From NCBI GenBank assembly GCA_903632075.3, contig CAHIKZ030005201.1, positions 829,501-893,500 of the forward strand: a DNA stretch of 64,000 bases. Reading direction: 5' to 3'. Source of the DNA: Acanthosepion pharaonis. Lineage: Eukaryota > Mollusca > Cephalopoda > Sepiida > Sepiidae. The position numbers and the translations under genes were made by a program. The notes under the pieces are model-generated. The model did no database searches. It was not told the DNA's origin and saw nothing but the letters and a program-made list of their open reading frames with translations. Shown piece by piece: positions 21,061 to 32,545 of this stretch (the first letter of the stretch is position 1; the number at the start of each line of letters is the position of its first letter).

Positions 21061-21620
21061 GATATGGACGTCGAGAATAGAGGGAATCTTGCGATATAAG
21101 CGTTATTCTCATCAGATCTGATACAATGCGTTTGATATCGACAGATTTCAGCGAAAGATGGGTATCTGTGGTGATCCTGGTTCGCCTTGATTTTCTCTTT
21201 TAAGTCCCCTTAATAAAACGTGGCGGTTTCGTGTGAACCCCCCCCCCCTGGTTAAGGTAGACAGTATTTGTTATCCTAGTTAATGTGAATAAGTGTTGTT
21301 CCTGGCCTGTTCCTGGCTCTCTCTTTTCTTATGATCCATGTCGAGATTCCCGACTTCCCCAGTTAGTTTTTGTCCCCTTGATCATCTGTCATTTATTTTT
21401 ATCAGTGAATGTGCTTCTTGAGTCTGTCTATCGGCAGAATACAGCGGCCATTTTGAGGGGTGGACGGGTCATACTAAGATCTGTTTTGGTTGAGTTTGAA
21501 TATTTTCTTGTGTTTTAATTTTGTTGTCGGGTTCCCTCCCCTATAATTTTATGTTTCATGAAATTTTTAGATATTTTTGTAAAAAAAAAAGAAGATATTT
21601 AAGAAAAAAAACAAAAACAT
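21061..21620 (+). other. LINE 3' UTR and A-rich tail
   Basis: Includes a C-run at 21,239, T-rich UTR, and AAAAAAAAAAG...AAGAAAAAAAAC near 21,580-21,620. Confidence 0.55.
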
Positions 21621-22150
21621 TATGAACTGTTCAAACGTTTACATCATGGGGTGTTTTGTGGGCCCCTGAGAATATGTGGTATTGTGGTATATGCAAGGTT
21701 GAAAGGTGATGGACAAGTTCTTGTGGTGATTGGGCATATTGTAATGAATGAATGGGTCATGATTGTAATTAACTAGGATTAGGATAGCCAGCGAAGACCA
21801 GCCTTTTCTCTTTCGGCTTTGTATAAAAGAGGGATTGCTGCCAAATACACAATTAATTGTTCCCCTATGACATTCTAAAGTGTAGTCATTTTGTGAGACT
21901 CTGGGAAGTGAGTCAGAAAAGTTATCAGCACCCTATCGTGAATATATATTTTGAATGAGGTTTTCTTTTATGGATAGTTCTGGGTATGACGATAAACTAC
22001 ATCCGGCAGCAAGGCCCCTGTTCCTGATATTGAAGGTTTTGAGGAACGTGGTACCACGTCTTAATTGTTGTTGTTCCAAGGTCCAACTTGACCCGGGGTG
22101 GTAGCGCCTGTTAGGGTCCCAGTTATGGGCAAATAGTGAACTCCCAAATA
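21621..22150. other. Spacer with small relics
   Basis: TGTATAAAAGAGGGATTGCT at ~21,821 echoes the PLE N-terminal 'CIKEGLLP' coding segment. At 22,070-22,145 the minus strand (CCCATAACTGGG, CCCGGGTCAAGTTGG) resembles SINE type I body sequence. Nothing else seen. Confidence 0.4.
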
Positions 22151-22154
22151 AAAG

Positions 22155-22410
22155 CAAAACACTATGAAATTATAAAAATACTTTTATAGTAAAAATACCA
22201 GCAATACATATTTCTATAAAAATACTAACAATACACATTTATAGGAAAATTATCAACAATATCTATTTATAGTAAAATTAGCAACGATATCTATTACCAA
22301 CAATACATTTTATAACAAAATGACCACAATACATTTTATCTGTAGTTGAACGCATACAATTGCATTCAAAATATATTTAGTTGAAGCCATAAAATTGTGT
22401 TCAAAATATT
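22155..22410. repeat. Degenerate AT-rich tandem repeats
   Basis: First a ~34-bp unit (AAAATACCAGCAATACATAT and variants, about five copies), then a ~36-bp unit (GTTGAA.....AAATTG..TTCAAAATAT, two copies). Confidence 0.7.
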
Positions 22411-22479
22411 TAGATTTCGTCATTAATTAAGCCATATAGGTGTTGATATGTTGCTAATCAAAATCAGCCAAACCAAATC

Positions 22480-22513
22480 TTGTATGTAGACATTGTTGAA
22501 TGTCTACATACAA
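22480..22513. repeat. Perfect 15-bp-arm hairpin
   Basis: TTGTATGTAGACATT and its exact reverse complement flank the loop GTTG. Confidence 0.92.
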
Positions 22514-22639
22514 TGAAGGATGAATGCGTTTTTAATCTCCTGTTCTTGGTTTCGAATCAAATGCTTTTTATGAGATGAAAATCTGTGGATGAGTAGTCCA
22601 TATTTGAATTAAGGGGTTCAAGTTCTCTCAACCGGGAGG

Positions 22640-23225
22640 AGGCTTAGAAACTTTATCTAGGTTTCTATTCGACGGTGTATCGTTTATAGTATATTTCAGA
22701 GCTTAATTGGGAAAATTTGCAAAGATGGAATTTGTCTTCCTCATGAGCTTTTGATAGGGAACAGAACACAACGTTCCACCATCTGCTGCAATCTTTTAGC
22801 TAAGAATGCCGACCTTTCATTTTTGCGTGAATTTGTTACAGGTGATGAAAAATGGGTTTTGCATGTCAAGAGCAAACGGAAATACAGTTGCCATCACAAA
22901 ATAAAGAACCAGTGAAAAGACCTAAATCAGGACTCCATCCGCAGAAATATTAGACTTTCATTCATTAAAACTTCTGGAATATGTGAAGACCGTCATTAGA
23001 AACTCTTAAAGGAAACAAAGCCAAGTAAAAACGGAAAGTTCTTCAACATCTTTCACACTTTAATGCTTACAGATTTGCATTTGTTCCGATTGCCAAAATA
23101 TTTTATGAATGATAGAATATTCAAAACCAAAAAAAAGTTGAAAACTCTCTTTCAAACTTTCCCGGATAAAACTTGTAATAGATATTTTGCTTGCCTTTTG
23201 GGCTGAAGACGTTTTTGATAAATAA
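22640..23225 (+). pseudogene. Decayed mariner transposase
   Basis: With frameshifts reads ICLPHELLIGN, SFLREFVTGDEKWVLHVKSK (first catalytic Asp in TGDEKW) and, after a decayed middle, LTDLHLFRLPKYFMNDRIFK (counterpart of the third Asp, SDYHLF region) and LKTLFQTF. Several stops. No clean terminal inverted repeats found. An older mariner than the one at 53.6-54.9 kb. Confidence 0.78.
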
Positions 23226-23229
23226 TATT

Positions 23230-25000
23230 TGAGTCCATTTTACTTACATTTTATTTTTTTTATCTTTCTGGTGAAACTTGGTTATGCTAATAAGAACAAG
23301 GAAAGAACTGCGTTTGGCATTCAACAGGCGGCAGAAATAGCCAAGAAACATTCAGCGGTGTCCGGCGGTCGCCCGAGATGAAACGAAAGTTTGCTTTTGA
23401 TTTGGCAGACTAAAAGGACAGTCGCTGGGTTGGTTTGTGGGAAACTTGTACACACTATGTTTTAATTGCGTTTGGCAGTCGTAGGTGTGTTGGCGACTAT
23501 ACAACCGGTACAAATTATAACAGAAATCAGAATTTTAAAAAATTAAAACAATTGTAAAAATTCATTATTCACTGAATTTTTTTTTTCTTAAAACCAATTA
23601 AATATTTTTCGAATTAAATAATGTTTTTGTTTCATTGCACATTTACTATATTACAGTTCTGAGCAGATTTTCGGAGGATCCTGAATTATTGGGTGTCCTG
23701 TCTTACGAAAAAAAATGAAGATATATATTTTCTAAGTAGTTCTAACATAATCATTAAGCAGTACAAAAATTAATTTCGCGAAATTTTATAAAATTAAATA
23801 CGTGGGAAGTAACAGATGTAAAAAAAAATGTTTTTACCAAGATTTTCTAAAATAATTTAATTCATCTGTGAAAGAAAATTCATTTGTGTTTAATTCATCG
23901 TAATGTTCGTAGAGTTTTTGTAATCGCAGATAACACTATAGTACGCCCTTGAACAGACACCTTCGAATATCACTCCCACTAAATAGGACTTGTTCGATAA
24001 TATTCGCTCGACAAGTAATTCGTATAGTGATCTGAATAGAGAAATAGTAAAGTGAATATAGAAATAGTATAGACTAGAAATGGTGATCCGTATAGTAATA
24101 CAGGATAGAACAGAAATAACAATCAATTAGAAACACGCTACCTCTAATATATGTGTTTCCTCTATAGTCACGTGGTTTACTTAATTCAGTAATGGGATCG
24201 CTCGTGTTTGCACAAGGACGATCTAGGTTCAAACTCAAGTGTCGATAAAAAGATAAAAAATATAATTTAATAAAAAAAGATCCTTTGGCTTTTCTTCTTA
24301 ATAATAACTTATGATGATAAAACTTTGTTTTTCATTACGTTTGTGGCATTTTTTCATCATGGTATATTCATTTTTTTAGTGAATCTGTGGAGGTAACTAT
24401 GAGAGAGTTCCTAGTGGATTACGCTATCATTTTCACTAAAGTAAATTGTAAAAAAATACAAATTACAAAAAAGTTGAAGAAGGCCGGAGCATACAACGTC
24501 CGAAACGTTGTTACAAATATGGAGACAAAGATGAAGACAATAGTCCGAATAACGTAAATAGTGTACAGAAAAGCTATCGATATTAATCTAAAGCAGCCAA
24601 TAGATAACAAAATTTTATACTTTACAACCAACAATCTAAAATGAATTTAAATTCAGAATCTATAGTACGTCACCTTCACACGACATTACAAAATTTGAAA
24701 TTTTCAAATAGCATCAAGCTCACTTCACAAACACATAGATCCAAAAATTTAAGTTATGATGTCTAACAACTAAAATTTGAGCCTCAAATCGATCACAGAC
24801 AAGCGAATAAAAACCAAAAAGGCTTTGATTCTTATTTTCAATAAATAAACCAGTCGAAAGTTCGAAAGTTTACATGAACTGTGGACACTTCCTTCATAAT
24901 TTTAATTTTAAGATGTGGAATTTAGTCTGTCAACTAGAAAAAAGAAAAATAACTTGTCTGCTATCACGAATAAATCATATATGTAAATATATATATATAT
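23230..25000. other. AT-rich spacer
   Basis: No convincing gene. A tRNA-like pair of boxes (TTCAGTAATGGGATCGC, CTAGGTTCAAACTC) occurs at 24,185-24,240 and a repeat shared with 33 kb at 24,478-24,575. Confidence 0.45.
24478..24575 (+). repeat. Interspersed repeat with GTCCGAAACGTT motif (copy 1)
   Basis: GGAGCATACAACGTCCGAAA, GGAGACAAAGATGAAGACAA and TAGTCCGAATAACGTAAATA align with 33,358-33,440 (plus) and 33,062-33,185 (minus). The GAAGAAGG...GTCCGAAAC arrangement loosely recalls a hammerhead core but box 1 is not conserved. Confidence 0.6.
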
Positions 25001-25007
25001 ATATGTG

Positions 25008-25100
25008 ATAAAAATATAGTTTTAAGGTATGCTATATTTATCGGTAAAAGTGCCCCATGTTAGTGATAGAGCGTGTGTAAATATAAAACACGTATGTTTA
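25008..25100 (+). repeat. Microsatellite-linked interspersed repeat (copy 3)
   Basis: TTTTAAGGTATGCTATATTT, GGTAAAAGTGC and GTGATAGAGCGTGTGTAAAT beside a (TA)n; matches 49,219-49,305. Confidence 0.65.
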
Positions 25101-26040
25101 TAAACGTATTTATGAAAGTAAGAAATGTTTCTGACATAATAATTTATCTAATACATTAGAAAATATTTTCAATCACAATTCCGATCTAAAATTGCTGTAC
25201 TTATCTTAACAAGAGAAAATAATAATAATTATTATTTTAATAATAAGATAAAATAACTTAAACGAAATTTCTTGAAAGTGTAATTATCGAATTTTGACAT
25301 TTTATACATTTTTTAGATATTGTTGTGGCCTTGTTAGGGACAGAAATAAAGACATAAAGAGAGGAATTGAGTTAAACAAATATATGAACAGAAACAGTAA
25401 TACAAACAGATACAAACGAGAGTGTTACAGCAAGAATGTTCTGTCCGACGGTCAGGGCTGACTGCTGGAAACTTTTCTCTCTGAAAGGCAGTACCTGCTC
25501 CTATTTATAGCTGGGAGAGTCCATGCGTGCGTAGGTAAATTGCCACAACAGATATCTTCCTATCTTAAAAGAAATGCTCCTTTTTAAAGCCAACATATGC
25601 ACGAACATAAAAATTAAAAACATTAAAACAATTTTTAAAATTAAAAATAAATTAATTAAATAAATGAACAAAATAAAAATATTTACAAACAAATAAATGA
25701 ATAAATAATAATTACAAATGGTGAGACGGAGATGTTCTAGGAAGAAGAAAAAGTCAAACAACTATGTCCTTACCCCCAAAAGAAAAGGTATTCAGCAATA
25801 TTTAATGGTAAAATTAGCATAGAGGAAGGTGTAATGTCCCACACTCCCTATGGCTTATGTAGACTAACTATATCAATAGATATATATAGTAAGCACAGGA
25901 TATAGCTGGCGGACTTGCTTCAGGAATTACTAGCCTGCTAACCGATTCCCTGTCTTTCAGTAGTGTATATTCTTTTAGATAGATTTTTAAAATATTTAGA
26001 ATGTCTTTAAATTCAAAATTTGAAGACTTCACGTCATTCC
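25101..26040. other. Unassigned AT-rich spacer
   Basis: Low GC, Leu/Phe/Ile-rich chance ORFs (25,501-25,761, -). No element recognised. Confidence 0.4.
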
Positions 26041-26049
26041 CAAAAGAGA

Positions 26050-26135
26050 CATGATGTGACACAAGGTCAGGTTTAATGTGGGGAAGTCGAGCGCGTACAC
26101 GCAGGCCAGGGACACAAATTGCCCATACCCCGCAA
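26050..26135 (+). repeat. Degenerate copy of GC hairpin repeat
   Basis: ATGATGTGACACAAGGTCAG and TTTAATGTGGGGAAGTCGAG match 47,755-47,800 and 50,958-51,005, though the central hairpin is decayed. Confidence 0.55.
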
Positions 26136-26424
26136 CCATCGGTTGCGCTGGCATCGGTATGACTACCAATTATTACTCTCTAGGACAATGAGGCGTGTAG
26201 AGCCGCGTCAAGTTGTTCATCGGGACTGGGCACCTTCAGTATTTTTCCCAGATGCGTCTCTGTCCGCGGACAAAGTCACAACTGAGACGCATTCTGACCA
26301 AAGACAGATTTGCAACTGAGAGATGATAACATTTTATGTATAAGTGCAGATTACCAAATATATTTAGCTTGATAATGTTCCTGAGGCAACGAAACGCCTT
26401 GACATAAAACATTTCCTTTTGTCT

Positions 26425-26429
<5 letters not shown>

Positions 26430-26464
<35 letters not shown>
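26430..26464. repeat. (TA)n microsatellite
   Basis: About 17 TA units. Confidence 0.95.
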
Positions 26465-26467
<3 letters not shown>

Positions 26468-26644
26468 CATAATTAACCCTCTGCGTTTACTACCCTTACT
26501 TGAGTCTGGCTCAAGGCTACATATTGTGATGGCCTATAAACAGATTGACGAACAAATGTTATATAACTTTCAAGTAAAAAATGATCTGTATTCAGTGTTT
26601 TCATATTAACAGCTACGCCGGGAAATTTTGCTCCCTCCACCCCA

Positions 26645-26647
<3 letters not shown>

Positions 26648-26706
<59 letters not shown>
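26648..26706. repeat. (CA)n(TA)n microsatellite
   Basis: CA run then TA run at the 5' edge of a PLE fragment. Confidence 0.95.
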
Positions 26707-26707
<1 letters not shown>

Positions 26708-26759
26708 GCATAACTATCCCCAATGAAGACATAAATATAATTAAACACTGCCGTAAATC

Positions 26760-27175
26760 AACATTATACCCCAATAAACATATAGACAAAAAGGACAATA
26801 ATAATAATAATGATAACAACAACTTTGATGTAACAATGGGTAGCTATGATGGTTTAAAGGGTAGGTATAAAATATATAGGACTCTACAGAGTCGACGGTC
26901 TATTAATTATAAGACAATGCAACGGCAAAACTACATAAAAAATAAGAAAAAATAATAAAGACCTTCAAAACCGTAGGATTTATAATAGGTATGAAATTCA
27001 CTCAAAAAAATAGTAAAATACCACCATTAAATATAACTGCAGAAACAAAGAAAACTGCCCATTTAACAATAAACGTTTAACCAATAACATAATATACAAC
27101 GCTATCATGACTAATAACATTAACAAAAACGAAAAAAATAACATAGACGCCACAGAAAAAAATATATTATAACCA
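26760..27175 (+). pseudogene. PLE fragment, plus strand (RT motif and zinc linker)
   Basis: NNFDVTMGSYDG at ~26,820 resembles the PLE RT MGS.DGAE segment, and FKTVGFIIGMKF appears near 26,965. At ~27,040-27,178 an open stretch reads CRNKENCPFNNKRLTNNIIY and on, the Cys-rich linker before the PLE endonuclease (compare CRNPHNCPLQNKC in PLE-B). It ends where the minus-strand PLE-C begins. Confidence 0.6.
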
Positions 27176-27263
27176 TAGATATTTTTATTTTTACAAAATA
27201 GTGCTCAATATAAATTTAAAATGCATTAATATTACAAATTAATTGATTTAAAATATGGTTTTT

Positions 27264-27370
27264 TTCGCTACGCAGTTCTAACCATGTTTCAAAAATGGAA
27301 GCTAAAAGCCCCGAATTTAATTTTGTGATTAAATTAAAGACATTAGTTCCATTTCATCCTCAAGCGAATT
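27264..27370 (-). ncRNA. Hammerhead-like motif in PLE-C
   Basis: Stem I TTCGC/GCGAA, box 1 TTGAGGATGA (expanded relative to CTGATGA), long stem II (AAATGGAA/TTCCATTT), GAAA at 27,290-27,287, GCGTA before GCGAA. Same design as PLE-B. Probably inactive or a variant fold. Confidence 0.55.
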
Positions 27371-27725
27371 TTGGAGTAACTTTTAAAATTACTGGGTTTT
27401 AAATACACAGCTAAAACAAAATTCATGTTTCCAAAGTTACAGATAAGTCTATTTTTCTAGACAGGGGTGTCTGGGTGTTCAATATGTCTATATTTTAATG
27501 TATCAGTTATTGCTACGTTTTGGTAGTGGGTAGGGATGCATTTTTCAATGAAATCTAACATCCGTTAAAAGTGTGTCGTCTGGATTTTTTAAAAAATTAT
27601 ATTGTTAACGGCTAAAATTCTTACGGCATTTTTTTTCTTCGTATATTTAAAGATTTTTGGGGTGGGGGGTGCTTAGGTAAGAATACTTTTTATTTAACTA
27701 CGATTTGAAATATTTTTACTTTTAA
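27307..27725. repeat. Left arm of 419-bp inverted repeat
   Basis: Nearly identical to the reverse complement of 29,083-29,501, with only scattered substitutions and small indels. Includes half of the hammerhead-like motif and AT-rich PLE terminal sequence. Confidence 0.92.
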
Positions 27726-27849
27726 TTTTTAATACACTATATTTTTTTCAAGAACAATTAAATGTAATTAGAATCCGTTACAGTTTGTAGAATTATCACA
27801 TCAAGTATATTACGATTTTAAAAAAATTTATATTTGAATATTACTAAAG

Positions 27850-28435
27850 TAAAATTTTCATTTCTCTGATTTAGTAGACTTTATTTATTTATTTAATTAC
27901 AATTTAAAAGAAGTTTAGGTTAGAATTCATTTTAATTAACTACAATTTTAATTACAACTTTAAAATATTTTCATTATTAGTTTTATAGACTATATTTCAT
28001 TTAATAGAAATAAAATGTATTGGAGTTACTTACAGTCAGTAAAATTATTTTATATCAAGTATATTTATATTACGATTTTAAAAAATTTTTATATTTAAAT
28101 ATTTTTTAAGTAAATTTTTTTTTTCCTTACGGCAAAAATAGCTACTTTATTTCTCTGATTTAGTAACCTTTATTTATTTATTTATTTAATTACAATTTAA
28201 AAGAACTTTAGGTTAGAATTCATTTTAATTAACTACAATTTTAATTACAACTTTAAAATATTTTCATTATTAGTTTTTATAGACTATATTTCATTTAATA
28301 GAAGTAAAATGTATTAGAGTTACTTACAGTCAGTAAAATTATTTTCTATATCAAGTATATTTATATTACGATTTTAAAAAATTTTATATTTAAATATATT
28401 TTAAGTAAATTATTTTTTTTCAATAGTACTTAGTT
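27850..28435. repeat. 293-bp tandem duplication in PLE-C 3' region
   Basis: AATTTAAAAGAAGTTTAGGT at 27,901 recurs with minor change at 28,194, and identity continues through ACTACAATTTTAATTACAAC, TTACAGTCAGTAAAATTATT and ATTTATATTACGATTTTAAA. A third, more diverged copy precedes it (27,720-27,850). Confidence 0.88.
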
Positions 28436-28529
28436 TACCTTCACTAGGAAAATGCTTGACTATTAATATTTCATGTTAAATATATGTATGTATATTACCT
28501 GATACTATTTTATAAAATTATTATTATTT

Positions 28530-29000
28530 TTAAATATTATTTAAGGAAAATTTTTGACAATGACGGCATGAAATAGCTATTTCATTTCTCAGATTCAGTA
28601 AATTTTTATTTTTTATAATCTTAGCAATATATAGTTTCTCATGCATGCACAATGGACATGGGTCATTTAATGACCTACATATTCTAGCTTTTCTTATTAA
28701 CTTCCATTTTACTGTAGGTGTTTTATTTGATTCTTTTAGGTGCCAGAAGTATTTCAATAGAGATGTCTGATTTTTATATTTATTTATCCTAAATGGACTT
28801 TGATGTTGGTTGAATCTTCTTTTGAACTCATGGCTAGTGCAACCTATATGTATTTTTATGTTTTCAGGACTTTCAATTGCAGAGATATTGCATTGGTATA
28901 CTAATGATTCAGTGCAACATTTATTTTGTAGAGGGCAATTATGAGGGTTCCTACAGTTACATAATTTTTGTTTATTTTCATCGGTTTTTACTTTTACATT
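28530..29000 (-). pseudogene. PLE-C GIY-YIG endonuclease domain
   Basis: Reads LVYQCNISAIESPEN, IKIHIGCTSHEFKRRFNQHQ (YIG as HIG; the Arg pair of the FKRRF helix is kept), LLKYFWHLKESNKTP, CPLCMHEKLYIAK and LLNLRNEIAISCRHC. The frame is largely open (28,757-28,530 continuous). The RT is not present beyond ~29,065. Confidence 0.82.
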
Positions 29001-29082
29001 GTCTAAATTTTGGGGGTTTTGGTTTAAGTGTTTATTTAAGATATTAGCATTATTGTTCTTAATAATTTTTTCCCCAAAAATT

Positions 29083-29499
29083 TTAAAAGTAAAAATATTT
29101 CAAATCGTAGTTAAATAAAAAGTATTCTTACCTAAACACCCCCACCCAAAAAAATCTTTAAATATACGAAGAAAAAAAATGCCGTAAGAATTTTAGCCGT
29201 TAACAATATAATTTTTTAAAAAATCCAGACGACACACTTTTAACGGATGTTAGATTTCATTGAAAAATGCATCCCTACCCACTACCAAAACGTAGCAATA
29301 ACTGATACATTAAAATATAGACATATTGAACACCCAGACACCCCTGTCTAGAAAAATAGACTTATCTGTAACCTTGGAAACATGAATTTTATTTTAGCTG
29401 TGTATTTAAAACCCTGTAATTTTAAAAGTTACTCCAAAATTCGCTTGAGGATGAAATGGAACTAATGTCTTTAATTTAATCACAAAATTAAATTCGGGG

Positions 29500-29501
<2 letters not shown>
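29083..29501 (+). mobile_element. Inverted PLE terminal repeat (right arm)
   Basis: Reverse complement of 27,307-27,725, placed on the far side of the endonuclease. It ends at GGGGCTTA where a (TA)n begins, so the hammerhead GAAAC half is missing. Confidence 0.85.

Positions 29502-29502
<1 letters not shown>

Positions 29503-29532
<30 letters not shown>
29503..29532. repeat. (TA)n microsatellite
   Basis: TA run at the truncation point of the inverted PLE arm. Confidence 0.9.
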
Positions 29533-29535
<3 letters not shown>

Positions 29536-29539
29536 TCTG

Positions 29540-30480
29540 TGGGACTATGTGTGTAAAATGTGTATGTATATATATATTCAATTTTTATATATATTATTTA
29601 TATATTATATATGCGCGGTATTTATTGGAAAGCGGTCAATATCAGTGATAGAGCTAACATATTTAGTTGGATGGATATGAGTTCGTGACACTGGGTTTCA
29701 CACTATTTGTCATTATCAGAGAAACTGATTTATGTTTAAATTTAGGATTTATATATGGTTGCCTATATCTTTTTTTTATGTTATTGGGATGAAAAATTAC
29801 TAAACAATTAGTCCACAATTATAATTCCTGCCCCTTGCCTCAAGCAAAATTAATACCACCACATAAATACCAATAAATATTATAAATTGGAGTTTCTACT
29901 ATTTACATAAGTGCAATCGCCCCCCCCCAAAAAAAAACAAGCAAATAACCGGCTTTAAATTAATAACAAAACAATTAAAAAATTAAAAATAACAACTTTA
30001 TCTACCATAGTCTTACACTGACCCAATCTTAAGATAAAAAAAAAACAGACAGATAGAAGATGTGTGAACGCGCGTGCATAAGTATATATGTGTGAAGAAA
30101 ATAGACGAATTGTCTGTGCGCTGACACTGCAACTTACGAAAGAAGCTCACTACACACTCCAGCATTGAATGCAGCGACTAAATGCGTACGTATGCACGGA
30201 ACGACACGTGGATGCGCATATACGCTCAGTTCCATACTGTTCATATATGTTTATGTTTGTGTGACCTGCAATGCATGAATGTGCGTGTATGTATGTCTGC
30301 GTACGTATGAGTGGCGTTCCGACGACAAATTTTCCTCCCACGACAATAAAAACACCGATATATGAAACCATATGTAAAATCCAAAATTTAAAAATTAATC
30401 AGTCTGACGATCGCAAATAGTGTGAAGCCCAGGGTCACAAACTCACATCAGTCCAAATATATACATACATACATATATAT
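29540..30480. other. Unassigned spacer
   Basis: AT-rich with a C8/A9 run near 29,920. GTCAATATCAGTGATAGAG at ~29,636 echoes the microsatellite-linked repeat. No gene seen. Confidence 0.4.
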
Positions 30481-30485
30481 ATATA

Positions 30486-30829
30486 GGAGGCACGGTGGAG
30501 TAATGGATAGCGGCTTGGATTGTGGAATCGCAGAGCCGAGTTCGGATTCCAGTCGAATCCATTACGTTCACTTACGTGCTAATACCCTTGGGAAAGGTAT
30601 GAATCCTCTTCTTCTCCCTCCATCTATGGGTAAAATAGCAGGACAGACTGGGTTCTATAGCCTTGGATGGCAACTGGTCTAGGAGAAGGACAACTCTGAA
30701 TTCAAAACCTGCGGAGGGTCGTTTGGGAACCTTGTGGCATTCAGTGCACCAGGTCTCTGTATTCGTCCCTTCAAAAAGTGTGGATGGTCCTGCACGAGGC
30801 CTTCACCACTTTAATCAAATCTCATGTGC
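30486..30829 (+). mobile_element. tRNA-derived SINE, type I (copy 2)
   Basis: GGAGGCACGGTGGAGTAATG head (A box), GAGTTCGGATTCCAG (B box), and the full body as at 9,145-9,490, ending at ATCTCATGTGC. Preceded by (TA)n. Best-preserved copy in the window. Confidence 0.9.
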
Positions 30830-32220
30830 CGATGTCGGGCTGTCGGTTTCCTGGAAACTGATCTGCTTGACACTCATACGTCGAATCTCGAAGGGAGAGT
30901 CGATTATTTTTTATATATGTGTGTTTTTTACATTATATCAACTGGGACTATTGCCGACATCATTGTTTTCGCCACAAATTTTGGCAGTTGTGCCGCAGGA
31001 GCTTCAACCACGTAACCGTCAGGGAATTTCATACTGGACCATTTATTTCATATACAGGGGTAGATTATCCTTTTTCTGTTATGCCAAGTGATATCTCATC
31101 TAGTTCTTATTCAGTACTCCATAGAGTAAATTACAGGTGGTTGAGGGAGGAATGTAACAAATGAATGGATTTTACAAGTAAGAGAATTTAAACCAGTACC
31201 TGGTGGAAGGGTAATTAATTTGATAAGTTTATGTGAAAAACCTAGATTGTCATATGCTAGGTAATTTGGATTTTACTAGCATACCAGAAGTACCTGTGTT
31301 CTAAAGCATATAAATTAAATAAATTGAATTAGCACCTGGAATTTGAATTTGAACTGCTTGTATTTTACTTATTAGGGTCGCGTGAAACAAAGCAACAGCC
31401 ATTTAACTACACTAACAATGCTAGAAAAATGATAATTGATATTAACCATCTTGGTCGGATCTTGGTAAAAATTCACTCAGAGAATTTTCTTATTTTTAAC
31501 ACTAGACACTATTCTATAAAGATTGTCTATTGATGTCATTAATTTGGCTGAGGATGACATCAACAAACTCTTACCTTTGATCTCGTTAGTATGCAAATCG
31601 ACTTGAAATCCGACACTTGAAAGAAGTAGCGAAGCAGTCACACAGGTAGATGTGACAGGCAGTCCTCAGTAGGGAACGAATTTGGGCAGAGTACCTGAAA
31701 CACAACGTCCCTTTACTACCTACTCAACCACCTCTTGCTCGAGAATAATTTTGCCAATGAAAGAAATTTCCTTCAACCTAAGATGTTTTCGCTTACAGAT
31801 GGACGATCGAGTGGAAAAGATTGGAGATTAGATTTTGGAGACTAACCTTTCAGATCCGAGGCCTAAGTTCCCTGTTTGAATTGCTGAACCAACTACCAGC
31901 TATCAGTCAGAATTTGCTCGTGATTTTCTGGCATGTTGTCAATAAAACGCCAAAAACCGACAGCAAAGCTTAATTGAGAAGTGTTAAAGTGGCTACTGTA
32001 ACTCTCAACAAATAAACCCTATGTTATTGTTTCAACAAGTATGAGTCGATAGTCTATTCTGAAAGTGGTTTCATTCTTTACCTTTCTTTGTTATTCAACC
32101 CATTCGCTCCTGATGGCGTTTCAATCAGCTTCGTCTAAGACTTCCTTAGATCAAAAACTTAAACATAACGTTCTTAGGAAAGATCGATTGGAAGAGTGAG
32201 AAGACTAGACAGTGGCCCTA
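30830..32220. other. Unassigned spacer
   Basis: Several ORFs of 60-140 codons begin in or after the SINE, none with a domain I know. No element recognised. Confidence 0.35.
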
Positions 32221-32229
32221 AGACATAAG

Positions 32230-32545
32230 GGAGACAAAAAGGGGTTGTGGTATACCAGAAATAGGGCAAGAACAGTATGGGGCCCAAGACACTTGAACAA
32301 GAAATGCAATTTTTATGCTCAGAACGCGTAATACAAATGCAGAATGGCCTTTATGTATGTTTTATAGATTAGACAAAAACATTTGGTAAGGCACAACTGT
32401 AATACCGGCTTGAAATTTTAAAAAGACTTGATTTACATGGGAAATATATTCGAGTAATCCGTAACATACTGTGGAAACAAACAGCCTGTTTGAATTCCAA
32501 GAACGAGTTCAGTTAAAACACAAAACTAGATTGATGAATAAGAAA
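32230..32545 (+). pseudogene. LINE reverse transcriptase fragment (motif A region)
   Basis: After frameshift correction: YVCFID then a decayed 'TKTFGKAQL' (motif A, F.D..KAFD.V.H), followed by an open stretch LEILKRLDLHGKYIRVIRNI, LWKQTACLNSKNEFS. This matches the palm of RTE-like LINEs; the catalytic Asp of motif A is kept in the FID string. Ends before the YADD motif. Confidence 0.7.

Larger units (their letters stand above)
17800..21620 (+). mobile_element. Tx1/L1-like LINE, decayed and internally deleted
   Basis: A GC-rich block in AT-rich surroundings. Order: 5' leader with a 27-bp direct repeat (18,092-18,118 and 18,185-18,211), ORF1 with CCHC knuckle, a short linker, RT with YADD, post-RT domain, a T-rich 3' UTR, and A-rich tail (about 21,580-21,620). 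No apurinic endonuclease domain is visible between ORF1 and RT, so an internal deletion is inferred. Multiple frameshifts and stops. The Tx1 assignment rests on remembered motif resemblance. Confidence 0.8.
27176..29070 (-). mobile_element. Penelope-like element C (minus strand)
   Basis: Minus strand: zinc linker and endonuclease (29,000-28,530), ~1.2 kb AT-rich 3' region containing a 293-bp tandem duplication, and hammerhead-like terminal sequence (27,370-27,264), ending at ~27,180 with the same bases as PLE-B. A stray RT-derived segment (28,425-28,470, cf. 15,690-15,740) sits inside the 3' region, evidence of rearrangement. Confidence 0.78.

Noticed and set aside
24490..24520. Third hammerhead class (GAAGAAGG...GTCCGAAAC)
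   Set aside because: Box CTGATGA is not present and stem II does not pair convincingly; kept only as an interspersed repeat.
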